From Cocos nucifera (taxonomy: Eukaryota > Streptophyta > Magnoliopsida > Arecales > Arecaceae), in assembly GCA_006176705.1 (NCBI GenBank), contig QRFJ01002116.1, positions 113,085 through 177,084 of the forward strand: a DNA stretch of 64,000 bases, written 5' to 3'. The position numbers were made by a program, and so were the translations under genes. The notes under the pieces were generated by a model. The model was not told where the DNA came from. It saw only the letters and a list, made by a program, of their open reading frames with translations, and did not search any database. Shown one piece after another: positions 50,261 to 60,516 of this stretch; positions within the stretch are counted from its first letter, which is position 1, and the number at the start of each line of letters is the position of its first letter.

Positions 50261-50266
50261 GGAGTT

Positions 50267-51862
50267 TGTTAATGGTGCTCATGGTGATGATCCCAAAACC
50301 TACAACGAGGCAATATCAGATATTGACTCCAAAAAATGGCAAGAGAAAATGCAGTCAAGAAATTAACTCGATACACTCAAACCAAGTCTAGACCTTGATA
50401 GATCCACCAGAAGGTATAGTACCTATTGGGTGTAAATGGATCTTCAAGAGAAAGATTGGTGTAGATGGGAATGTGGAGACATTTAAGGCTAGACTAGTGG
50501 CAAAAGATTATAGTCAATGCAAAGGCATTGACTATCAGAATATCTTTTCTTCAGTGGCTATGCTAAAATTCATCCGCACATTACTTGCCGTTGCAGCCTA
50601 TTTCGATTATGAAATATGGCAAATGGACGTGAAAATGGCATTCTTAAATGGATATCTTGAGGAAGATATCTATATGGAATAGCCGCTAGGTTTCACATCC
50701 AATGATACTGATCACAAGGTTTGCAAGCTGCAAAGGTCTATATATGGACTTAAGCAAGCATCTCGGAGCTGGAACACTGATTTTAATGATGTGATCAAAA
50801 TGTTTGGTTTCATCAAAAATGAAGAGGAATCATGTGTCTTCAAAAAGATCAGTGGAAGCATTGTTGTCTTTCTCGTACTGTACGTGGATGACATCCTCCT
50901 TATTGGGAATGATATTCCCATGATGACGACAGTCAAAATATGGTTGTCCAAGAAATTCTCCATGAAAGACCTAGGTGAAGCATCCTTTATTCTAGGAATA
51001 AAGGTCTATAGGGATAGACCGAATAGGATGCTATGACTTTTATAGAAGAAGTACATAGAGAAAGTACTAAAGAGGTTTGGTATGGAAAACTCTAAGAGAG
51101 GATTAATACCCTTCAGACATGGTATTCATCTTTCCAAGAAGATGTGCCCTAGCACACCTGAGGAAATAGAACGCATGAGCAAGATCCCTTATGCTTCTGC
51201 AATAGGGAGCCTCATGTATGCCATGCTATGTACACGATCTGATATAGCCCATGCTGTGAGTGTCACAAGCAGATATCAGTCAAATTTAGGTGAAGAACAC
51301 TGGACTTCTGTGAAATGTATCCTTAAGTACTTGAGAAGAACTAAGGATATGATGTTGGTCTTTGGTAACGGAGAACTCCAAGTCCAGGGATACACAGACT
51401 CAGATTTCATGTTCGATATAGATGATCGAAAGTCGACATCTGGAGAGTCTATTTCTATGCAATGGTGGTGCTGTCAGCTGGAAGAGTTCTAAGAAAACCA
51501 TGATAGCAGATTCCACCATGGAAGCAGAATATATCACTGCATCAGAGGCTGTGAAGGAAGCATTCTGGTATAAGAAGTTTGCTGCAGAAATCAGAGTAAT
51601 GCCATCATATGCCATTCCTTTATATTGCAACAACAATGGCACCATAGCCCTAGCTAAGGAGCCGAGGTCTCACCAAAAGTCCAAGCACATTCAGCGGCGA
51701 TATCACCTCATCCATGATTACCTCAAGAATGGTTACGTCGAGGTCAAGAGAGTCAACTCCGTAGATAATGCGATAGACCCACTTACAAAGCCGTTGGGAC
51801 AACAAAAATTTGAAACCCACCTTGAGAAGATGGGACTTAGACTTATAGCCAATTAGCTTTAG
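50267..51862 (+). pseudogene. Orphan RT-RNase H fragment of the younger subfamily, fused to B2
   Basis: Starting at the would-be TGTTA of a third B LTR, the sequence switches to the integrase-RT linker and RT of an A/E-like copy (AATGGTGCTCATGG matches 17189 onward). It runs to the end of RNase H (51862) with no PPT or LTR. Motifs: IGCKWIFKRKIG in 50395-50682, YVDD at 50881-50892, IAHAVSVTSRYQSN in 51082-51492, and MEAEYITASEAVKEAFWYKK in 51422-51856. Stops, including one after DIYME, and a frameshift near 51440 make it non-functional. It is closer to A and E than to the B2 RT just upstream, so it is not a simple duplication of B2. Confidence 0.85.
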
Positions 51863-51895
51863 GATATCTTCTTTAATTTTAAAATCACTGATACA
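51863..51895. other. Short spacer before element E
   Basis: 33 bases (ATATCTTCTTTAATTTT and on) unlike the PPT expected here. ATACA (51891-51895) would be the left target duplication of E; the right copy is outside the window. Confidence 0.4.
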
Positions 51896-54186
51896 TGAAG
51901 GGAAATCCTGATTTCCCGGTCCAGGTTCGTCCAGATCTGATTAGATCAAGAGATATATTTCAAAAATTTTTTCTTGATCTCAATCAGATCTTGATATGTT
52001 TCAGATCTGATTCTTATTATTTTAATAAATAAAATAAAATAAGATAAATTAAATCAAATTTAATTTACCTGATTTGGGTAATCCTATTACCCTGTTAGAT
52101 GATCCTGATTGCAGCGGAAGGTTCTGGATCTAGCCACGCAAGCGCCTGGCCTCTACCGGTATCCACTCGGGTTGGATCTGGAGATCCTCTTCTTCTCTAT
52201 CACACCTCCAAAAATCAGATCTGGATCTGATCTGGAGGATCTTCAAAACTCTTTTGAAGATCTGCAGTCGTCCTTTTGCAGCAGCGCAGCCTTCTTGCTT
52301 TTGATCGCCTTTCCTTGATCTGAATCGCACCAACCAAAGTCCAAAACACCTTTTGGACGTGGAGAGCAAGGGGAGAAGAGACTATGGCATGGAGAAGGAG
52401 GGGAGAGGCAGCCTTGGGGCGTGGTCTAATTGAATTCATCTTACTTAGAATTAGGGTTGGGCGCAGGGTCTTATTTATAGACTAAGCTTGTGATCCAACT
52501 CCTCTTCCTCCTCAACCAATCACAACCCTTTGTGAAATCAGATCTAAATCTGATTGGTGGGAATAGAGACCCCTGGATTCCTCCTTAGAGGGTGCCTAAG
52601 ACCAGTCAAACTGGATTCTTAGTAGAACTCTAATTGGAATCCAAAAAGGGAGGATGGAGTCCTTGTCCAACAAGGACTCCTAGGCGCCTCCAACTTGGGC
52701 TCACGCCACCCTAGGGTGGCGTGCGCCCTTCTCCTTGCCAGGTTCTGGCAGGGGGACAGGCCCCCACCAGCTCTCCAATAGGTGCATGACATGTGGTCAA
52801 AAGTCAAAGTGTCAATGGTCAACGTTTGACCAGTCAAAGGTAGACTTTTGACCAAAGTCAAAGAACAAGAAATGGCAGGTGACCAAAAATGGCAGGTAAT
52901 GTCTTACAAATAAGACAACCTTTTCTGACTTGGACAACCTCCAGTCAGACCATATGAAGGCCTCTGATTGAGCACAAACTCCTTTGGCTCAGTCAGGACA
53001 ACTTATTTATGATAGTAAAAGAAGAACGTTAGGTTCAATCGAGTGCTAGCACGATTTCCTTGAACCTAATTGAATCTCATTCAGATCAATTGAACTAGAT
53101 CAGTTCAATTGATGATCACCAGATTCAAACCCTTGTTTGTGTGACCCAGTTAGGTTCAGTTCTGTATGGTAATGGGATATGTCATGATCTCTATCATCGA
53201 CATCATCGAAACTCCTTTCGATGGATCAGAACTCTTCTGATTCGAACAGCTAGAATGATCGATCATCTAAATCATTCTAATTGCTCCCAAAATCCACCAG
53301 TGACACCTAGCAGTATATGGTGGCAACCCATCAGAGCTGAATGCGAACCTCTTGGTGCAGCTACCTGTGTGATTAAGTTCTTCTATCTTGAGCCCCGATC
53401 AGATTAGGGTTAAGGTGAACTCGTCAAACCCTAGTCTCTGTCATATGATGTAATCATTCGATTCGAGTCCAATGTGAAAATCTAAATAGAAACTCTTTCT
53501 ATTATTTCACTCTGCCATGGCCATGGGCTTCTGGACTTGATTCTCATGATCATCATAGGGCTGCTCCTCTACCACCGAGGTAGATAGATTCCATCTTGAT
53601 GCAATCCAGTTCCTACAATGAACATGCTATAGCCAACATACACCTCAGGGTTCCATATGGCTAGGAGACCGAGTAATGGTTGTAGTCAAACTATAACACC
53701 CTCAAGGTGAACTGCCGATGCATCTCAGGTCAAAGAACCAGACACACTACTGCAGCATCGAGTCAGTCATTGACGAGAAGGTAGACTCCCTAATGACTAC
53801 TCGAGGTGGTCACGCTCAGTGCCCTCGTTCTCTAACGAGTACCTGTACTCTCGCTCCGGTGTCTCCACACCGTAGACTCAAGACTCATCTACTAAAGAGA
53901 AGCGATTCGTACACCAACCTTCCGGATCAATCACCATCCTCGTGATGATCCTATGGTCGGGAGCATTTTATGAGTTAATAATGATTATTCATGTCTTAAA
54001 TTTTCAACTCTTGAAAATATGAATTATCATTACCATTAACTCAAAGGATGTATCACAGACACTAAATACACATATGTGATAGAAAATAACCCATTTTATT
54101 AATTATAGTCAAAATTATAATTTTGCCCCTAGAAGTGTATTACAAGTGTCAGCCAATTCTGGCTTCTAGGGCACATATATCTAACA
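51896..54186 (-). repeat. 3' LTR of element E
   Basis: 2291 bp. On the minus strand it begins TGTTAGATATATGTGCC at 54186. TATA box on the minus strand at 52471-52480. A 32-base GC-rich palindrome lies at 52697-52728. The antisense ORF 53141-53407 matches antisense ORFs in the element A LTRs. The end is self-complementary (GGGAAATC-AG-GATTTCCC). Confidence 0.95.
52697..52728. repeat. 32-bp GC-rich palindrome in LTR of E
   Basis: GGGCTCACGCCACCCT and AGGGTGGCGTGCGCCC pair over 16 bases with one mismatch. Other copies have a shorter form (12137-12164; near 60428), so this copy gained four bases that complete the dyad. Confidence 0.7.
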
Positions 54187-54200
54187 ATCTCCCACTTGTC
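54187..54200 (-). other. Polypurine tract of element E
   Basis: Minus strand GACAAGTGGGAGAT directly before the 3' LTR. Confidence 0.85.
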
Positions 54201-54980
54201 CTAAAGCCAATTGGCTACAAGTCTAAGTCCCATCTTCTCAAGGTGGGCTTCGATCTTCTGCTGGCCCAACGGCTTTGTAAGTGGGTCTGCCACATTATCT
54301 GTGGAGTTGACTCTCTTGACCTCAACGTAACCTTTCTCAAGGTAATCGCGGATGAGGTGGTATCGCCGCTCAATGTGCTTGGACTTCTGGTGAGACCTCG
54401 GCTCCTTAGCAAGGGCTATGGCGCCATTGTTGTCGCAGTAAAGAGGAATGGCATCTGATGGCATTACTCCAATTTCTGCAGCAAACTTCTTGTACCAGAA
54501 TGCTTCCTTTGCAGCCTCTGATGCAGCGATATATTCTGCTTCCATGGTGGAATCTGCTATCACAGTTTGCTTGGAACTCTTCCAGCTGACAGCTCCACCA
54601 TTGCACACAAACAGACTTCCAGATGTCGACTTTCGATCATCTATATCGGACATGAAGTCCGAGTCTGTGTATCCCTGGACTTGGAGTTCTCCATTACCAA
54701 AGACCAACATCATATCCTTAGTTCTTCTCAAGTACTTAAGGATACATTTCACAGAAGTCCAGTGTTCTTCACCTGGATTTGACTGATATCTGCTTGTGAC
54801 ACTCACAGCATGGGCTATATCAGGTCGTGTACATAGCATGGCATACATGAGGCTCCCTATTGCAGAAGCATAAGGGATCTTGCTCATGCGTTCTATTTCC
54901 TCAGGTGTGCTAGGGCACATCTTCTTGGAAAGATGAATACCATGTCTGAAGGGTATTAATCCCCTCTTAGAGTTTTCCAT
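54201..54980 (-). CDS. RT C-terminus and complete RNase H of element E
   Basis: An open frame of 259 codons. Residues 1-80 are the end of RT (MSKIPYASAIGSLMYAML, CTRPDIAHAVSVTSRYQSNP). RNase H follows with TDSD at 105-108, AEY with Glu149, CDN with Asp183 and ADP with Asp232, so all four acidic catalytic residues are present. It ends LVANWL just before the PPT, its natural end. The first Met is internal to the polyprotein, not a real start; the upstream RT frame (54982-55389) is separated by a one-base insertion near 55005 (GAGGAAAG where A has GAGAAAG). Confidence 0.85.
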   Translation of the reverse strand: MENSKRGLIPFRHGIHLSKKMCPSTPEEIERMSKIPYASAIGSLMYAMLCTRPDIAHAVSVTSRYQSNPGEEHWTSVKCILKYLRRTKDMMLVFGNGELQVQGYTDSDFMSDIDDRKSTSGSLFVCNGGAVSWKSSKQTVIADSTMEAEYIAASEAAKEAFWYKKFAAEIGVMPSDAIPLYCDNNGAIALAKEPRSHQKSKHIERRYHLIRDYLEKGYVEVKRVNSTDNVADPLTKPLGQQKIEAHLEKMGLRLVANWL

Positions 54981-54981
54981 A

Positions 54982-55389
54982 CTAAACCTCTTTAGTACTT
55001 TCCTCTATGTACATCTTCTGTGAAAGTCCTAGCATCCTATTCGGTCTATCCCTATAGACCTTAATTCCTAGAATAAAGGATGCTTCACCTAGGTCTTTCA
55101 TGGAGAATTCCTTGGACAACCACATCTTGACTGATGTCAACATGGGAATATCATTCCCAATAAGGAGGATGTCATCCACGTACAATACGAGGAAGACAAC
55201 AGCGCTCCCACTGACCCTTTTGAAAACACATGGTTCCTCTTCATTTTTGATGAAACCAAACTTTTTGATCACATCATTGAAACGAGTGTTCCAGCTCCGA
55301 GATGCTTGCTTAAGTCCATATATGGACCTTTGCAGCTTGCAAACCTTGTGATCAGTATCACTGGATGTGAAACCTAGCGGCTGTTCCAT
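54982..55389 (-). pseudogene. Reverse transcriptase core of element E
   Basis: Minus-strand frame of 135 codons with CKLQRSIYGLKQASRSWN, then catalytic YVDD (residues 70-73, 55171-55182) and LGEASFILGIKVYRD. Compared with A it is bounded by a one-base insertion at each end (near 55420 and 55005). The fingers region lies upstream in 55452-55694. All RT motifs of the family are present; only frame is lost. Confidence 0.85.
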
Positions 55390-56005
55390 ATAGATATCTT
55401 CCTCAAGATATCCATTTAAGGAATGCCGTTTTCACGTCCATTTGCCATATTTCATAATCGAAATAGGCTGCAACGGCAAGCAATGTGCGGATGGATTTTA
55501 GCATAGCCTACTGGGGAAAAGGTATCCTGATAGTCAATGCCTTCACGTTGACTATAACCTTTTGCCACTAGTCTAGCCTTGAATGTCTCCACATTCCCAT
55601 CTGCACCAATCTTTCTCTTGAAGATCCATTTACACCCAATAGGTACTATACCTTCTGGTGGATCTACCAAGGTCCAGACTTGGTTTGAGTGCATCGAGTC
55701 AATTCTCTGACTTCATTGCCTCAAGCCATTTCTCGGAGTCGATATCTGATATCGCCTCGTTGTAGGTTTTGGGATCATCACCATGAGCACCATTACCTAT
55801 GAGGAACATTTCCTCTACATCCTCTGAAATAATACCTAAGTATCTTTCAGGGGGACGGGAAAACTCTTTCCGATCTACGAGGTGGAGGAGGTAGTGTTCT
55901 TATTGGCTCAACCTGATTTGGTTCCACTTGGTCCTTAGCTCGTTCTGCTTGTGAGACTTTCTCATCAAGCTTAATCTGCTTTCCAATGCCACTATCTTGA
56001 ATAAA
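55390..56005 (-). pseudogene. RT N-terminal part and integrase-RT linker of element E
   Basis: The frame 55452-55694 has PIGCKWIFKRKIGADGN and ARLVAKGYSQREGIDYQDTFSPV. One-base insertions near 55508 and 55697 break it. The linker (55697-56005) is acidic and proline-rich (RTLPPPPRRSE) and starts in frame directly after the TAG at 56006-56008. An extra C near 55855 shifts the frame before PERYLG. Confidence 0.8.
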
Positions 56006-56893
56006 CTATTTTTCAAGAAATATGGCATGTCGACTCACAATCACATTGTGGTCTTCTGGAATGTAGAAATAGTATCCTAATGACTCTTTAGGATATCCTA
56101 TGAATCGAGCTCTAAAGGACCTAAACTCTAACTTGTCCGCTTGTTGTCTTTTGACATGAGCCGGACAACCCCAAATTCTGAGATGACTCAGACTTGGTTT
56201 CTTACCGTGCCATATCTCATACGGTGTGGTAGGAACGGTTTTAGAGGGAACCCTATTCAGTAAATAGATTGAAGTTAATAATGAATGTCCCCAAAGAAAA
56301 TCAGGGAGGTCTGTGAAGCTCATCATGGATCGAACCATATCCAATAGAGTCCGATTTCTCCGTTCTGAAACCCCGTTGAGTTGAGGTGTTCCTGGTGGAG
56401 TCCATTGAGAGACTATGCCATTTTCCTTAAGATAGTCTAGGAATTCCCGGCTAAGGTATTCACCTCCTCGATCTGATCGAAGAACCTTAATGGGTTTTTC
56501 AGTTTGTTTTTCTACTTCATGTCTGAATTCTTTGAACTTTTCAAAAGCTTCAGACTTGTGTCTCATAAGATACACATACCCATACCTAGACAGATCATCG
56601 GTAAAGGTAATGAAGTAGACAAAATTGCCTCTAGCCGGCACATCGAATGGGCCGCACACATCAGTATGTACTAGGGCAAGGAGATCTGTGGCCCTCTCCC
56701 CATGTCCAACAAAAGGGAGTTTAGTCATTTTGCCTTGAAGACAAGATTCACAAGTTGGATATGACTCAAAAGTCAATGGACTCAATAGCCCATTTTTCTC
56801 CAATTTGTTAATCCTATCTTCTGCTATATGACCTAATCTCAGGTGCCATAGATATCTATCGTTTGGACTATCCCTAGGTCGTTTGGCATTCAC
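56006..56893 (-). CDS. Integrase with GAG-pre-integrase domain, element E
   Basis: 295 codons open on the minus strand. GAG-pre-integrase covers residues 1-65 with the zinc-binding set H17, H22, C48, C51. The rve core has D78 (HTDVCGP), D141 (RSDRGGEY) and E177 (NGVSERRN), a proper DD35E. The C-terminal part has YEIWHGKKPSLSHLRIWGC and ARFIGYPKESLGYY. It inserts cDNA into the chromosome. The first Met is internal to the polyprotein. It ends FLEK and TAG (56006-56008), a stop shared with A, B1 and B2 at a position where polyproteins of related copia elements run on into RT. Upstream it abuts the protease deletion. Confidence 0.9.
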   Translation of the reverse strand: MNAKRPRDSPNDRYLWHLRLGHIAEDRINKLEKNGLLSPLTFESYPTCESCLQGKMTKLPFVGHGERATDLLALVHTDVCGPFDVPARGNFVYFITFTDDLSRYGYVYLMRHKSEAFEKFKEFRHEVEKQTEKPIKVLRSDRGGEYLSREFLDYLKENGIVSQWTPPGTPQLNGVSERRNRTLLDMVRSMMSFTDLPDFLWGHSLLTSIYLLNRVPSKTVPTTPYEIWHGKKPSLSHLRIWGCPAHVKRQQADKLEFRSFRARFIGYPKESLGYYFYIPEDHNVIVSRHAIFLEK

Positions 56894-57758
56894 GTTTTGC
56901 TCGAATAATAACGAGCATACCTCCAGAAGGACCTTCCTTCTTGTTCTTCAGGGTGGCCAGGTAAGTAGGGCAGTTCCGCTTCCAATGGCCGTCGCTGTTG
57001 CAATGGAAACACTTTCCTTTGCCATCGGACCTTCTTCTTCGGTTCTGCCTTCTTCTTCTTTGATCCTTCTACCTTTTGCTTTTTCACAGACTTCTTTTTC
57101 TTTCCATAAGACTTTCTTTTGGAAGAAGTCCGTTCCATAGCAAGAACTGAGCCTTTAGAACCTTTCATAGAAAGCTCAGCGGTAACCAGCATATTCATTC
57201 AACTCGGCCAAGGAATTTTGAAGTTTATGCATGTGGTAATTCATGATGAATTGCCCATATGCATCAGTCAAGGATTGCAGAATAATATCGTTCTGCAAGT
57301 CCAAGTCCAACTTCACACCGAGCTTCTCAAGCTCTTCCATGTCCTTGATCATTGTCAGACAGTGATCTTGGACTGACTGCCCATCACGCATCTTAGCCTT
57401 AAAAAGTCATTTCGTGACTTGATATTTGGCTGCGCGACTCTGTTCACCAAACATCTCCTGCAGGTGAGCCAACATTTGGCGAGCAGTCCCGATATCTTCA
57501 TGTTGGCGCTGGAGCTCATCAGACATCGAGCCCAACATGTAAGTATCTGGCCTTATTATCTTCGTCAATCCATTTTTCCAGAGACGCTCTCTGTTCAGTG
57601 GATGGACGGCTGGTAAGGTGGGAGGGTCCTGGTCCAAAACATGGGTTAACTTCTCTGAACCCAAAACAATTTTGTAGTTCCTGAGCCAATCTTTATAATT
57701 GGGTCCAGTCAGTCTATGTGTGTCCTAGGATACGTGCCAATGGGTTGGACGCAGACAT
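56894..57758 (-). pseudogene. gag of element E, frameshifted
   Basis: ATG at 57756-57758 (MSASNPLARIL) is followed by a one-base insertion (CCTAGGAC for CCTGGAC) near 57727. Frames 57407-57664 (DELQRQHEDIGTARQMLAHLQEMFGEQSRAAKYQ) and 57176-57391 (UBN2-type Gag domain) carry the body. The zinc knuckle at 56970-57011 is the only complete one here, with all of CX2CX4HX4C (CFHC...GHWKRNC). Just after GGMLVI the sequence joins IEQNVNA-type pre-integrase sequence, removing the protease. Confidence 0.83.
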
Positions 57759-59629
57759 TTTCCTGTAGAGAGTCAAAGATTCTAGTTAGATACTGTAATT
57801 TTGACTTGACCAATTTATTTAGGGATTTTATTTTTAAACAAATTAGCTCCCACTATTTTCTCGGATCCCTACACTCCCTCTGTAGAGATGCAAAAATCTC
57901 CATGATTAATGATTTCTAGTGGGTGGTGCGGTCTCACCAACTGACTCATCACCTCACCTAACAGTTATTGGTGATGGGTTAGCCAATGAGTGAACAACTC
58001 TTGTTCAATGATTCTCTAATCATGGTGCACCCAAACTTGGTCTCTAATTCATGAATCTCACCGTATCCGGAATATTGATCCACTCCTTAGTTAAGTCAGA
58101 CCCACCATTTGCATAGACTGGATTCCTAATTGAGTCTCTCACCGTATCCAAAATATTGAGCCCAACTCATCCTCCAGCCCATAGCATCCAATGCCTAATA
58201 GACATGGTTGCATCTTCCCGGTGCAACTGAGCCACTGTATCCAGCCGAGAACAATCAACCCCGGGAAGGGCCCGCACATCTACAATGGTGGAAGACCTCA
58301 GACTTAATCTTTTCTTAGGGAGAATTGATTCAGGTCTCATTAAACTAGACTTGTCATAGTCATAACAATTATGACTAACCTAGTGGCATGGGTTAGCTCG
58401 GATTATTGACCACCTCAGATCAGAACTGTGTCAACAGATATGGCCAGGTAAGTGAGACCGGTGGAAGGAATATGCCATTAACTCGTACAAGAATGCATTC
58501 AGGTCGAGTAGCTTCCAATTAAAAACCAGTCGGTCGTATGTGCCAAACTTACCTTAGACACCAAATTGTTGAGTCAGAACCAATTGGGTTAGCCTACAAT
58601 CCAGACTCTAACCTCTGAGCCTAATTAGGTCTTGCTTGATCGTGACTCGATCTTGACCCAGACTTAATCCTATTAGGCTGGTCAATTTAAGCATTGTTGA
58701 TCCCATCTAACCAACTCTTGATTCGGTTTGATCAACCGCTTAGACCTAATTGAGCTACCCAAGCCCGAACCCAGTATTATGAATATGTCTTAGATCTGAA
58801 ATTCTCAATTTTAGACCTAATTAATATTCCATAATCTTAATTCTTAATTAAGTAGGGTTCATAAACAAAATATGCACAATAAATCCTAGGGTTTCAGGAT
58901 CTAGGGTTTTGCAGAAAGTAAGTTTTGGATTTCTGATTAAGGACGAACACGCAGCACCCCTACACATCATAAGAACACCCCATCGAATGGGAAGAGAGGG
59001 CCTTTAAACCCTTCTTCATTCTTATGACCGGACGGCCAAGAGGAACGCCTTAATCAGGAACATGTAATACTACAAAACAGTTTTAGATCTATATCATATA
59101 TCTCATATACAAATTAGATCTAATCATGGCATATTTTGCATACATCTCATGTATCAAATCATGCATATTTTTCAGATCTAAATTATCTCATAATAATCTA
59201 AAAAATTAGATTTAAATTGATCTAATCAAAATAAATTCTAATCTAGATAATTATGTAGAACTATTCTACAACTAGTCTAGACATGCATCAATCATATCTC
59301 ATATGATATTTAAAATTAAATAATTTTTATTTGCTATTTTTTAGATGTTATTATAACACTTATAATATCAAAAAATAGTAAATAAATAGATCTAAAATAT
59401 GATTTAATCAGATTAAATCAAAACATGCAAGACTATTCTATAGAACTATTCTATTTCTAGAACTAGTCATGCATATTTTCTAATCTTAGATCCAAATCAT
59501 TTAATTTTAATTTTTTCTGATTTCAGATCTGATCACATCTCATGTGACATCTGAAATCACTTTATTTTTTAATTAAAATAAAATTAAAATCAGATCTAAA
59601 TAATTTAGAACCATGGCTCTGATACCAGT
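57759..59629 (-). other. Leader of element E with PBS
   Basis: 1871 bp, closely matching the element A leader. PBS at 59614-59629 (minus strand ACTGGTATCAGAGCCA, a perfect match to consensus). Candidate intron 57763-58552. Hairpin strands TTCTTATGA/TCATAAGAA near 58967 and 59030. Confidence 0.88.
57763..58552 (-). other. Candidate leader intron of element E
   Basis: Minus-strand donor AAG/GTAAGT (58555-58547), branch-like CTAAC about 25 bases before the end, and acceptor CTCTCTACAG (AG at 57764-57763) four bases before the gag ATG. It spans 790 bases against 792 in A. Confidence 0.45.
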
Positions 59630-60516
59630 TGAAGGGAAATCCTGATTTCCCGGTCCAGGTTCGTTCAGATCTGATCAGATCAAGAGATATATTTCAAAAA
59701 TTTTCTCTTGATCTAATCAGATCTTGATATGTTTCAGATCTGATTCTTATTATTTTAATAAATAAAATAAAATAAGATAAATTAAATCAAATTTAATTTA
59801 CCTGATTTGGGTAATCCTATTACCCTGTAGATGATCCTGATTGCAGCGGAAGGTTCTGGATCTAGCCACGCAAGCGCCTGGCCTCTACCGGTATCCACTC
59901 GGGTTGGATCTGGAGATCCTCTTCTTCTCTATCACACCTCCAAAAATTAGATCTGGATCTGATCTGGAGGATCTTCAAAACTCTTTTGAAGATCAGCAGT
60001 CGTCCTTTTGCAGCAGCGCAGCCTTCTTGCTTTTGATCGCCTTTCCTTGATCTGAATCGCACCAACCAAAGTCCAAAACACCTTTTGGACGTGGAGAGCA
60101 AGGGGAGAAGAGATTATGGCATGGAGAAGGAGGGGAGAGGCAGCCTTGGGGCATGGTCTAATTCATTCACTTTTACTTAGGAATTAGGGTTGGGCGCAGG
60201 GTCTTATTTATAGACCTCTTGTGATCCAACTCCTCTTCCTCTCAACCAATCACAACCCTTTGTGAAATCAGATCTAAATCTGATTGGTTGGAATAGAGAC
60301 CCCTGGATTCCTCCTTAGAGGGCGCCTAAGACCAGTCAAACTGGATTCTTAGTAGAACTCTGATTGGAATCCAAAAGGGAGGTGGAGTCCTTGTCCAACA
60401 AGGACTCCTAGGCGCCTCCTACTTGGGCTCACGCCACCCTTGGCGTGCGCCCTTCTCCTTGCCAGGTTCTGGCAGGGGGACAGGCCCCCACCAGCTCTCC
60501 AATAGGTGCATGACAT
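59630..60516 (-). repeat. 5' LTR of element E, partial
   Basis: 887 bp next to the PBS, matching 51896-52790. The remainder should lie beyond element F. TATA box at 60205-60214 (minus strand). Confidence 0.93.

Larger units (their letters stand above)
51896..60516 (-). mobile_element. Element E: family-1 copia, minus strand, protease deleted, 5' LTR interrupted by F
   Basis: 3' LTR 51896-54186, internal 54187-59629, 5' LTR from 59630, cut at 60516 by element F. The 887 bp of 5' LTR seen differ from the 3' LTR at roughly 2% by eye, so E is young. It has the longest open frames in the window (integrase 295 codons, RT-RNase H 259 codons). About 400 bp covering the protease are missing near 56900, so it is not autonomous even if its one-base frameshifts are sequencing errors. 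Confidence 0.95.

Noticed and set aside
54201..54786. Plus-strand ORFs opposite RT/RNase H of element E
   Set aside because: They are shadows of the minus-strand coding frame, whose motifs are unmistakable.
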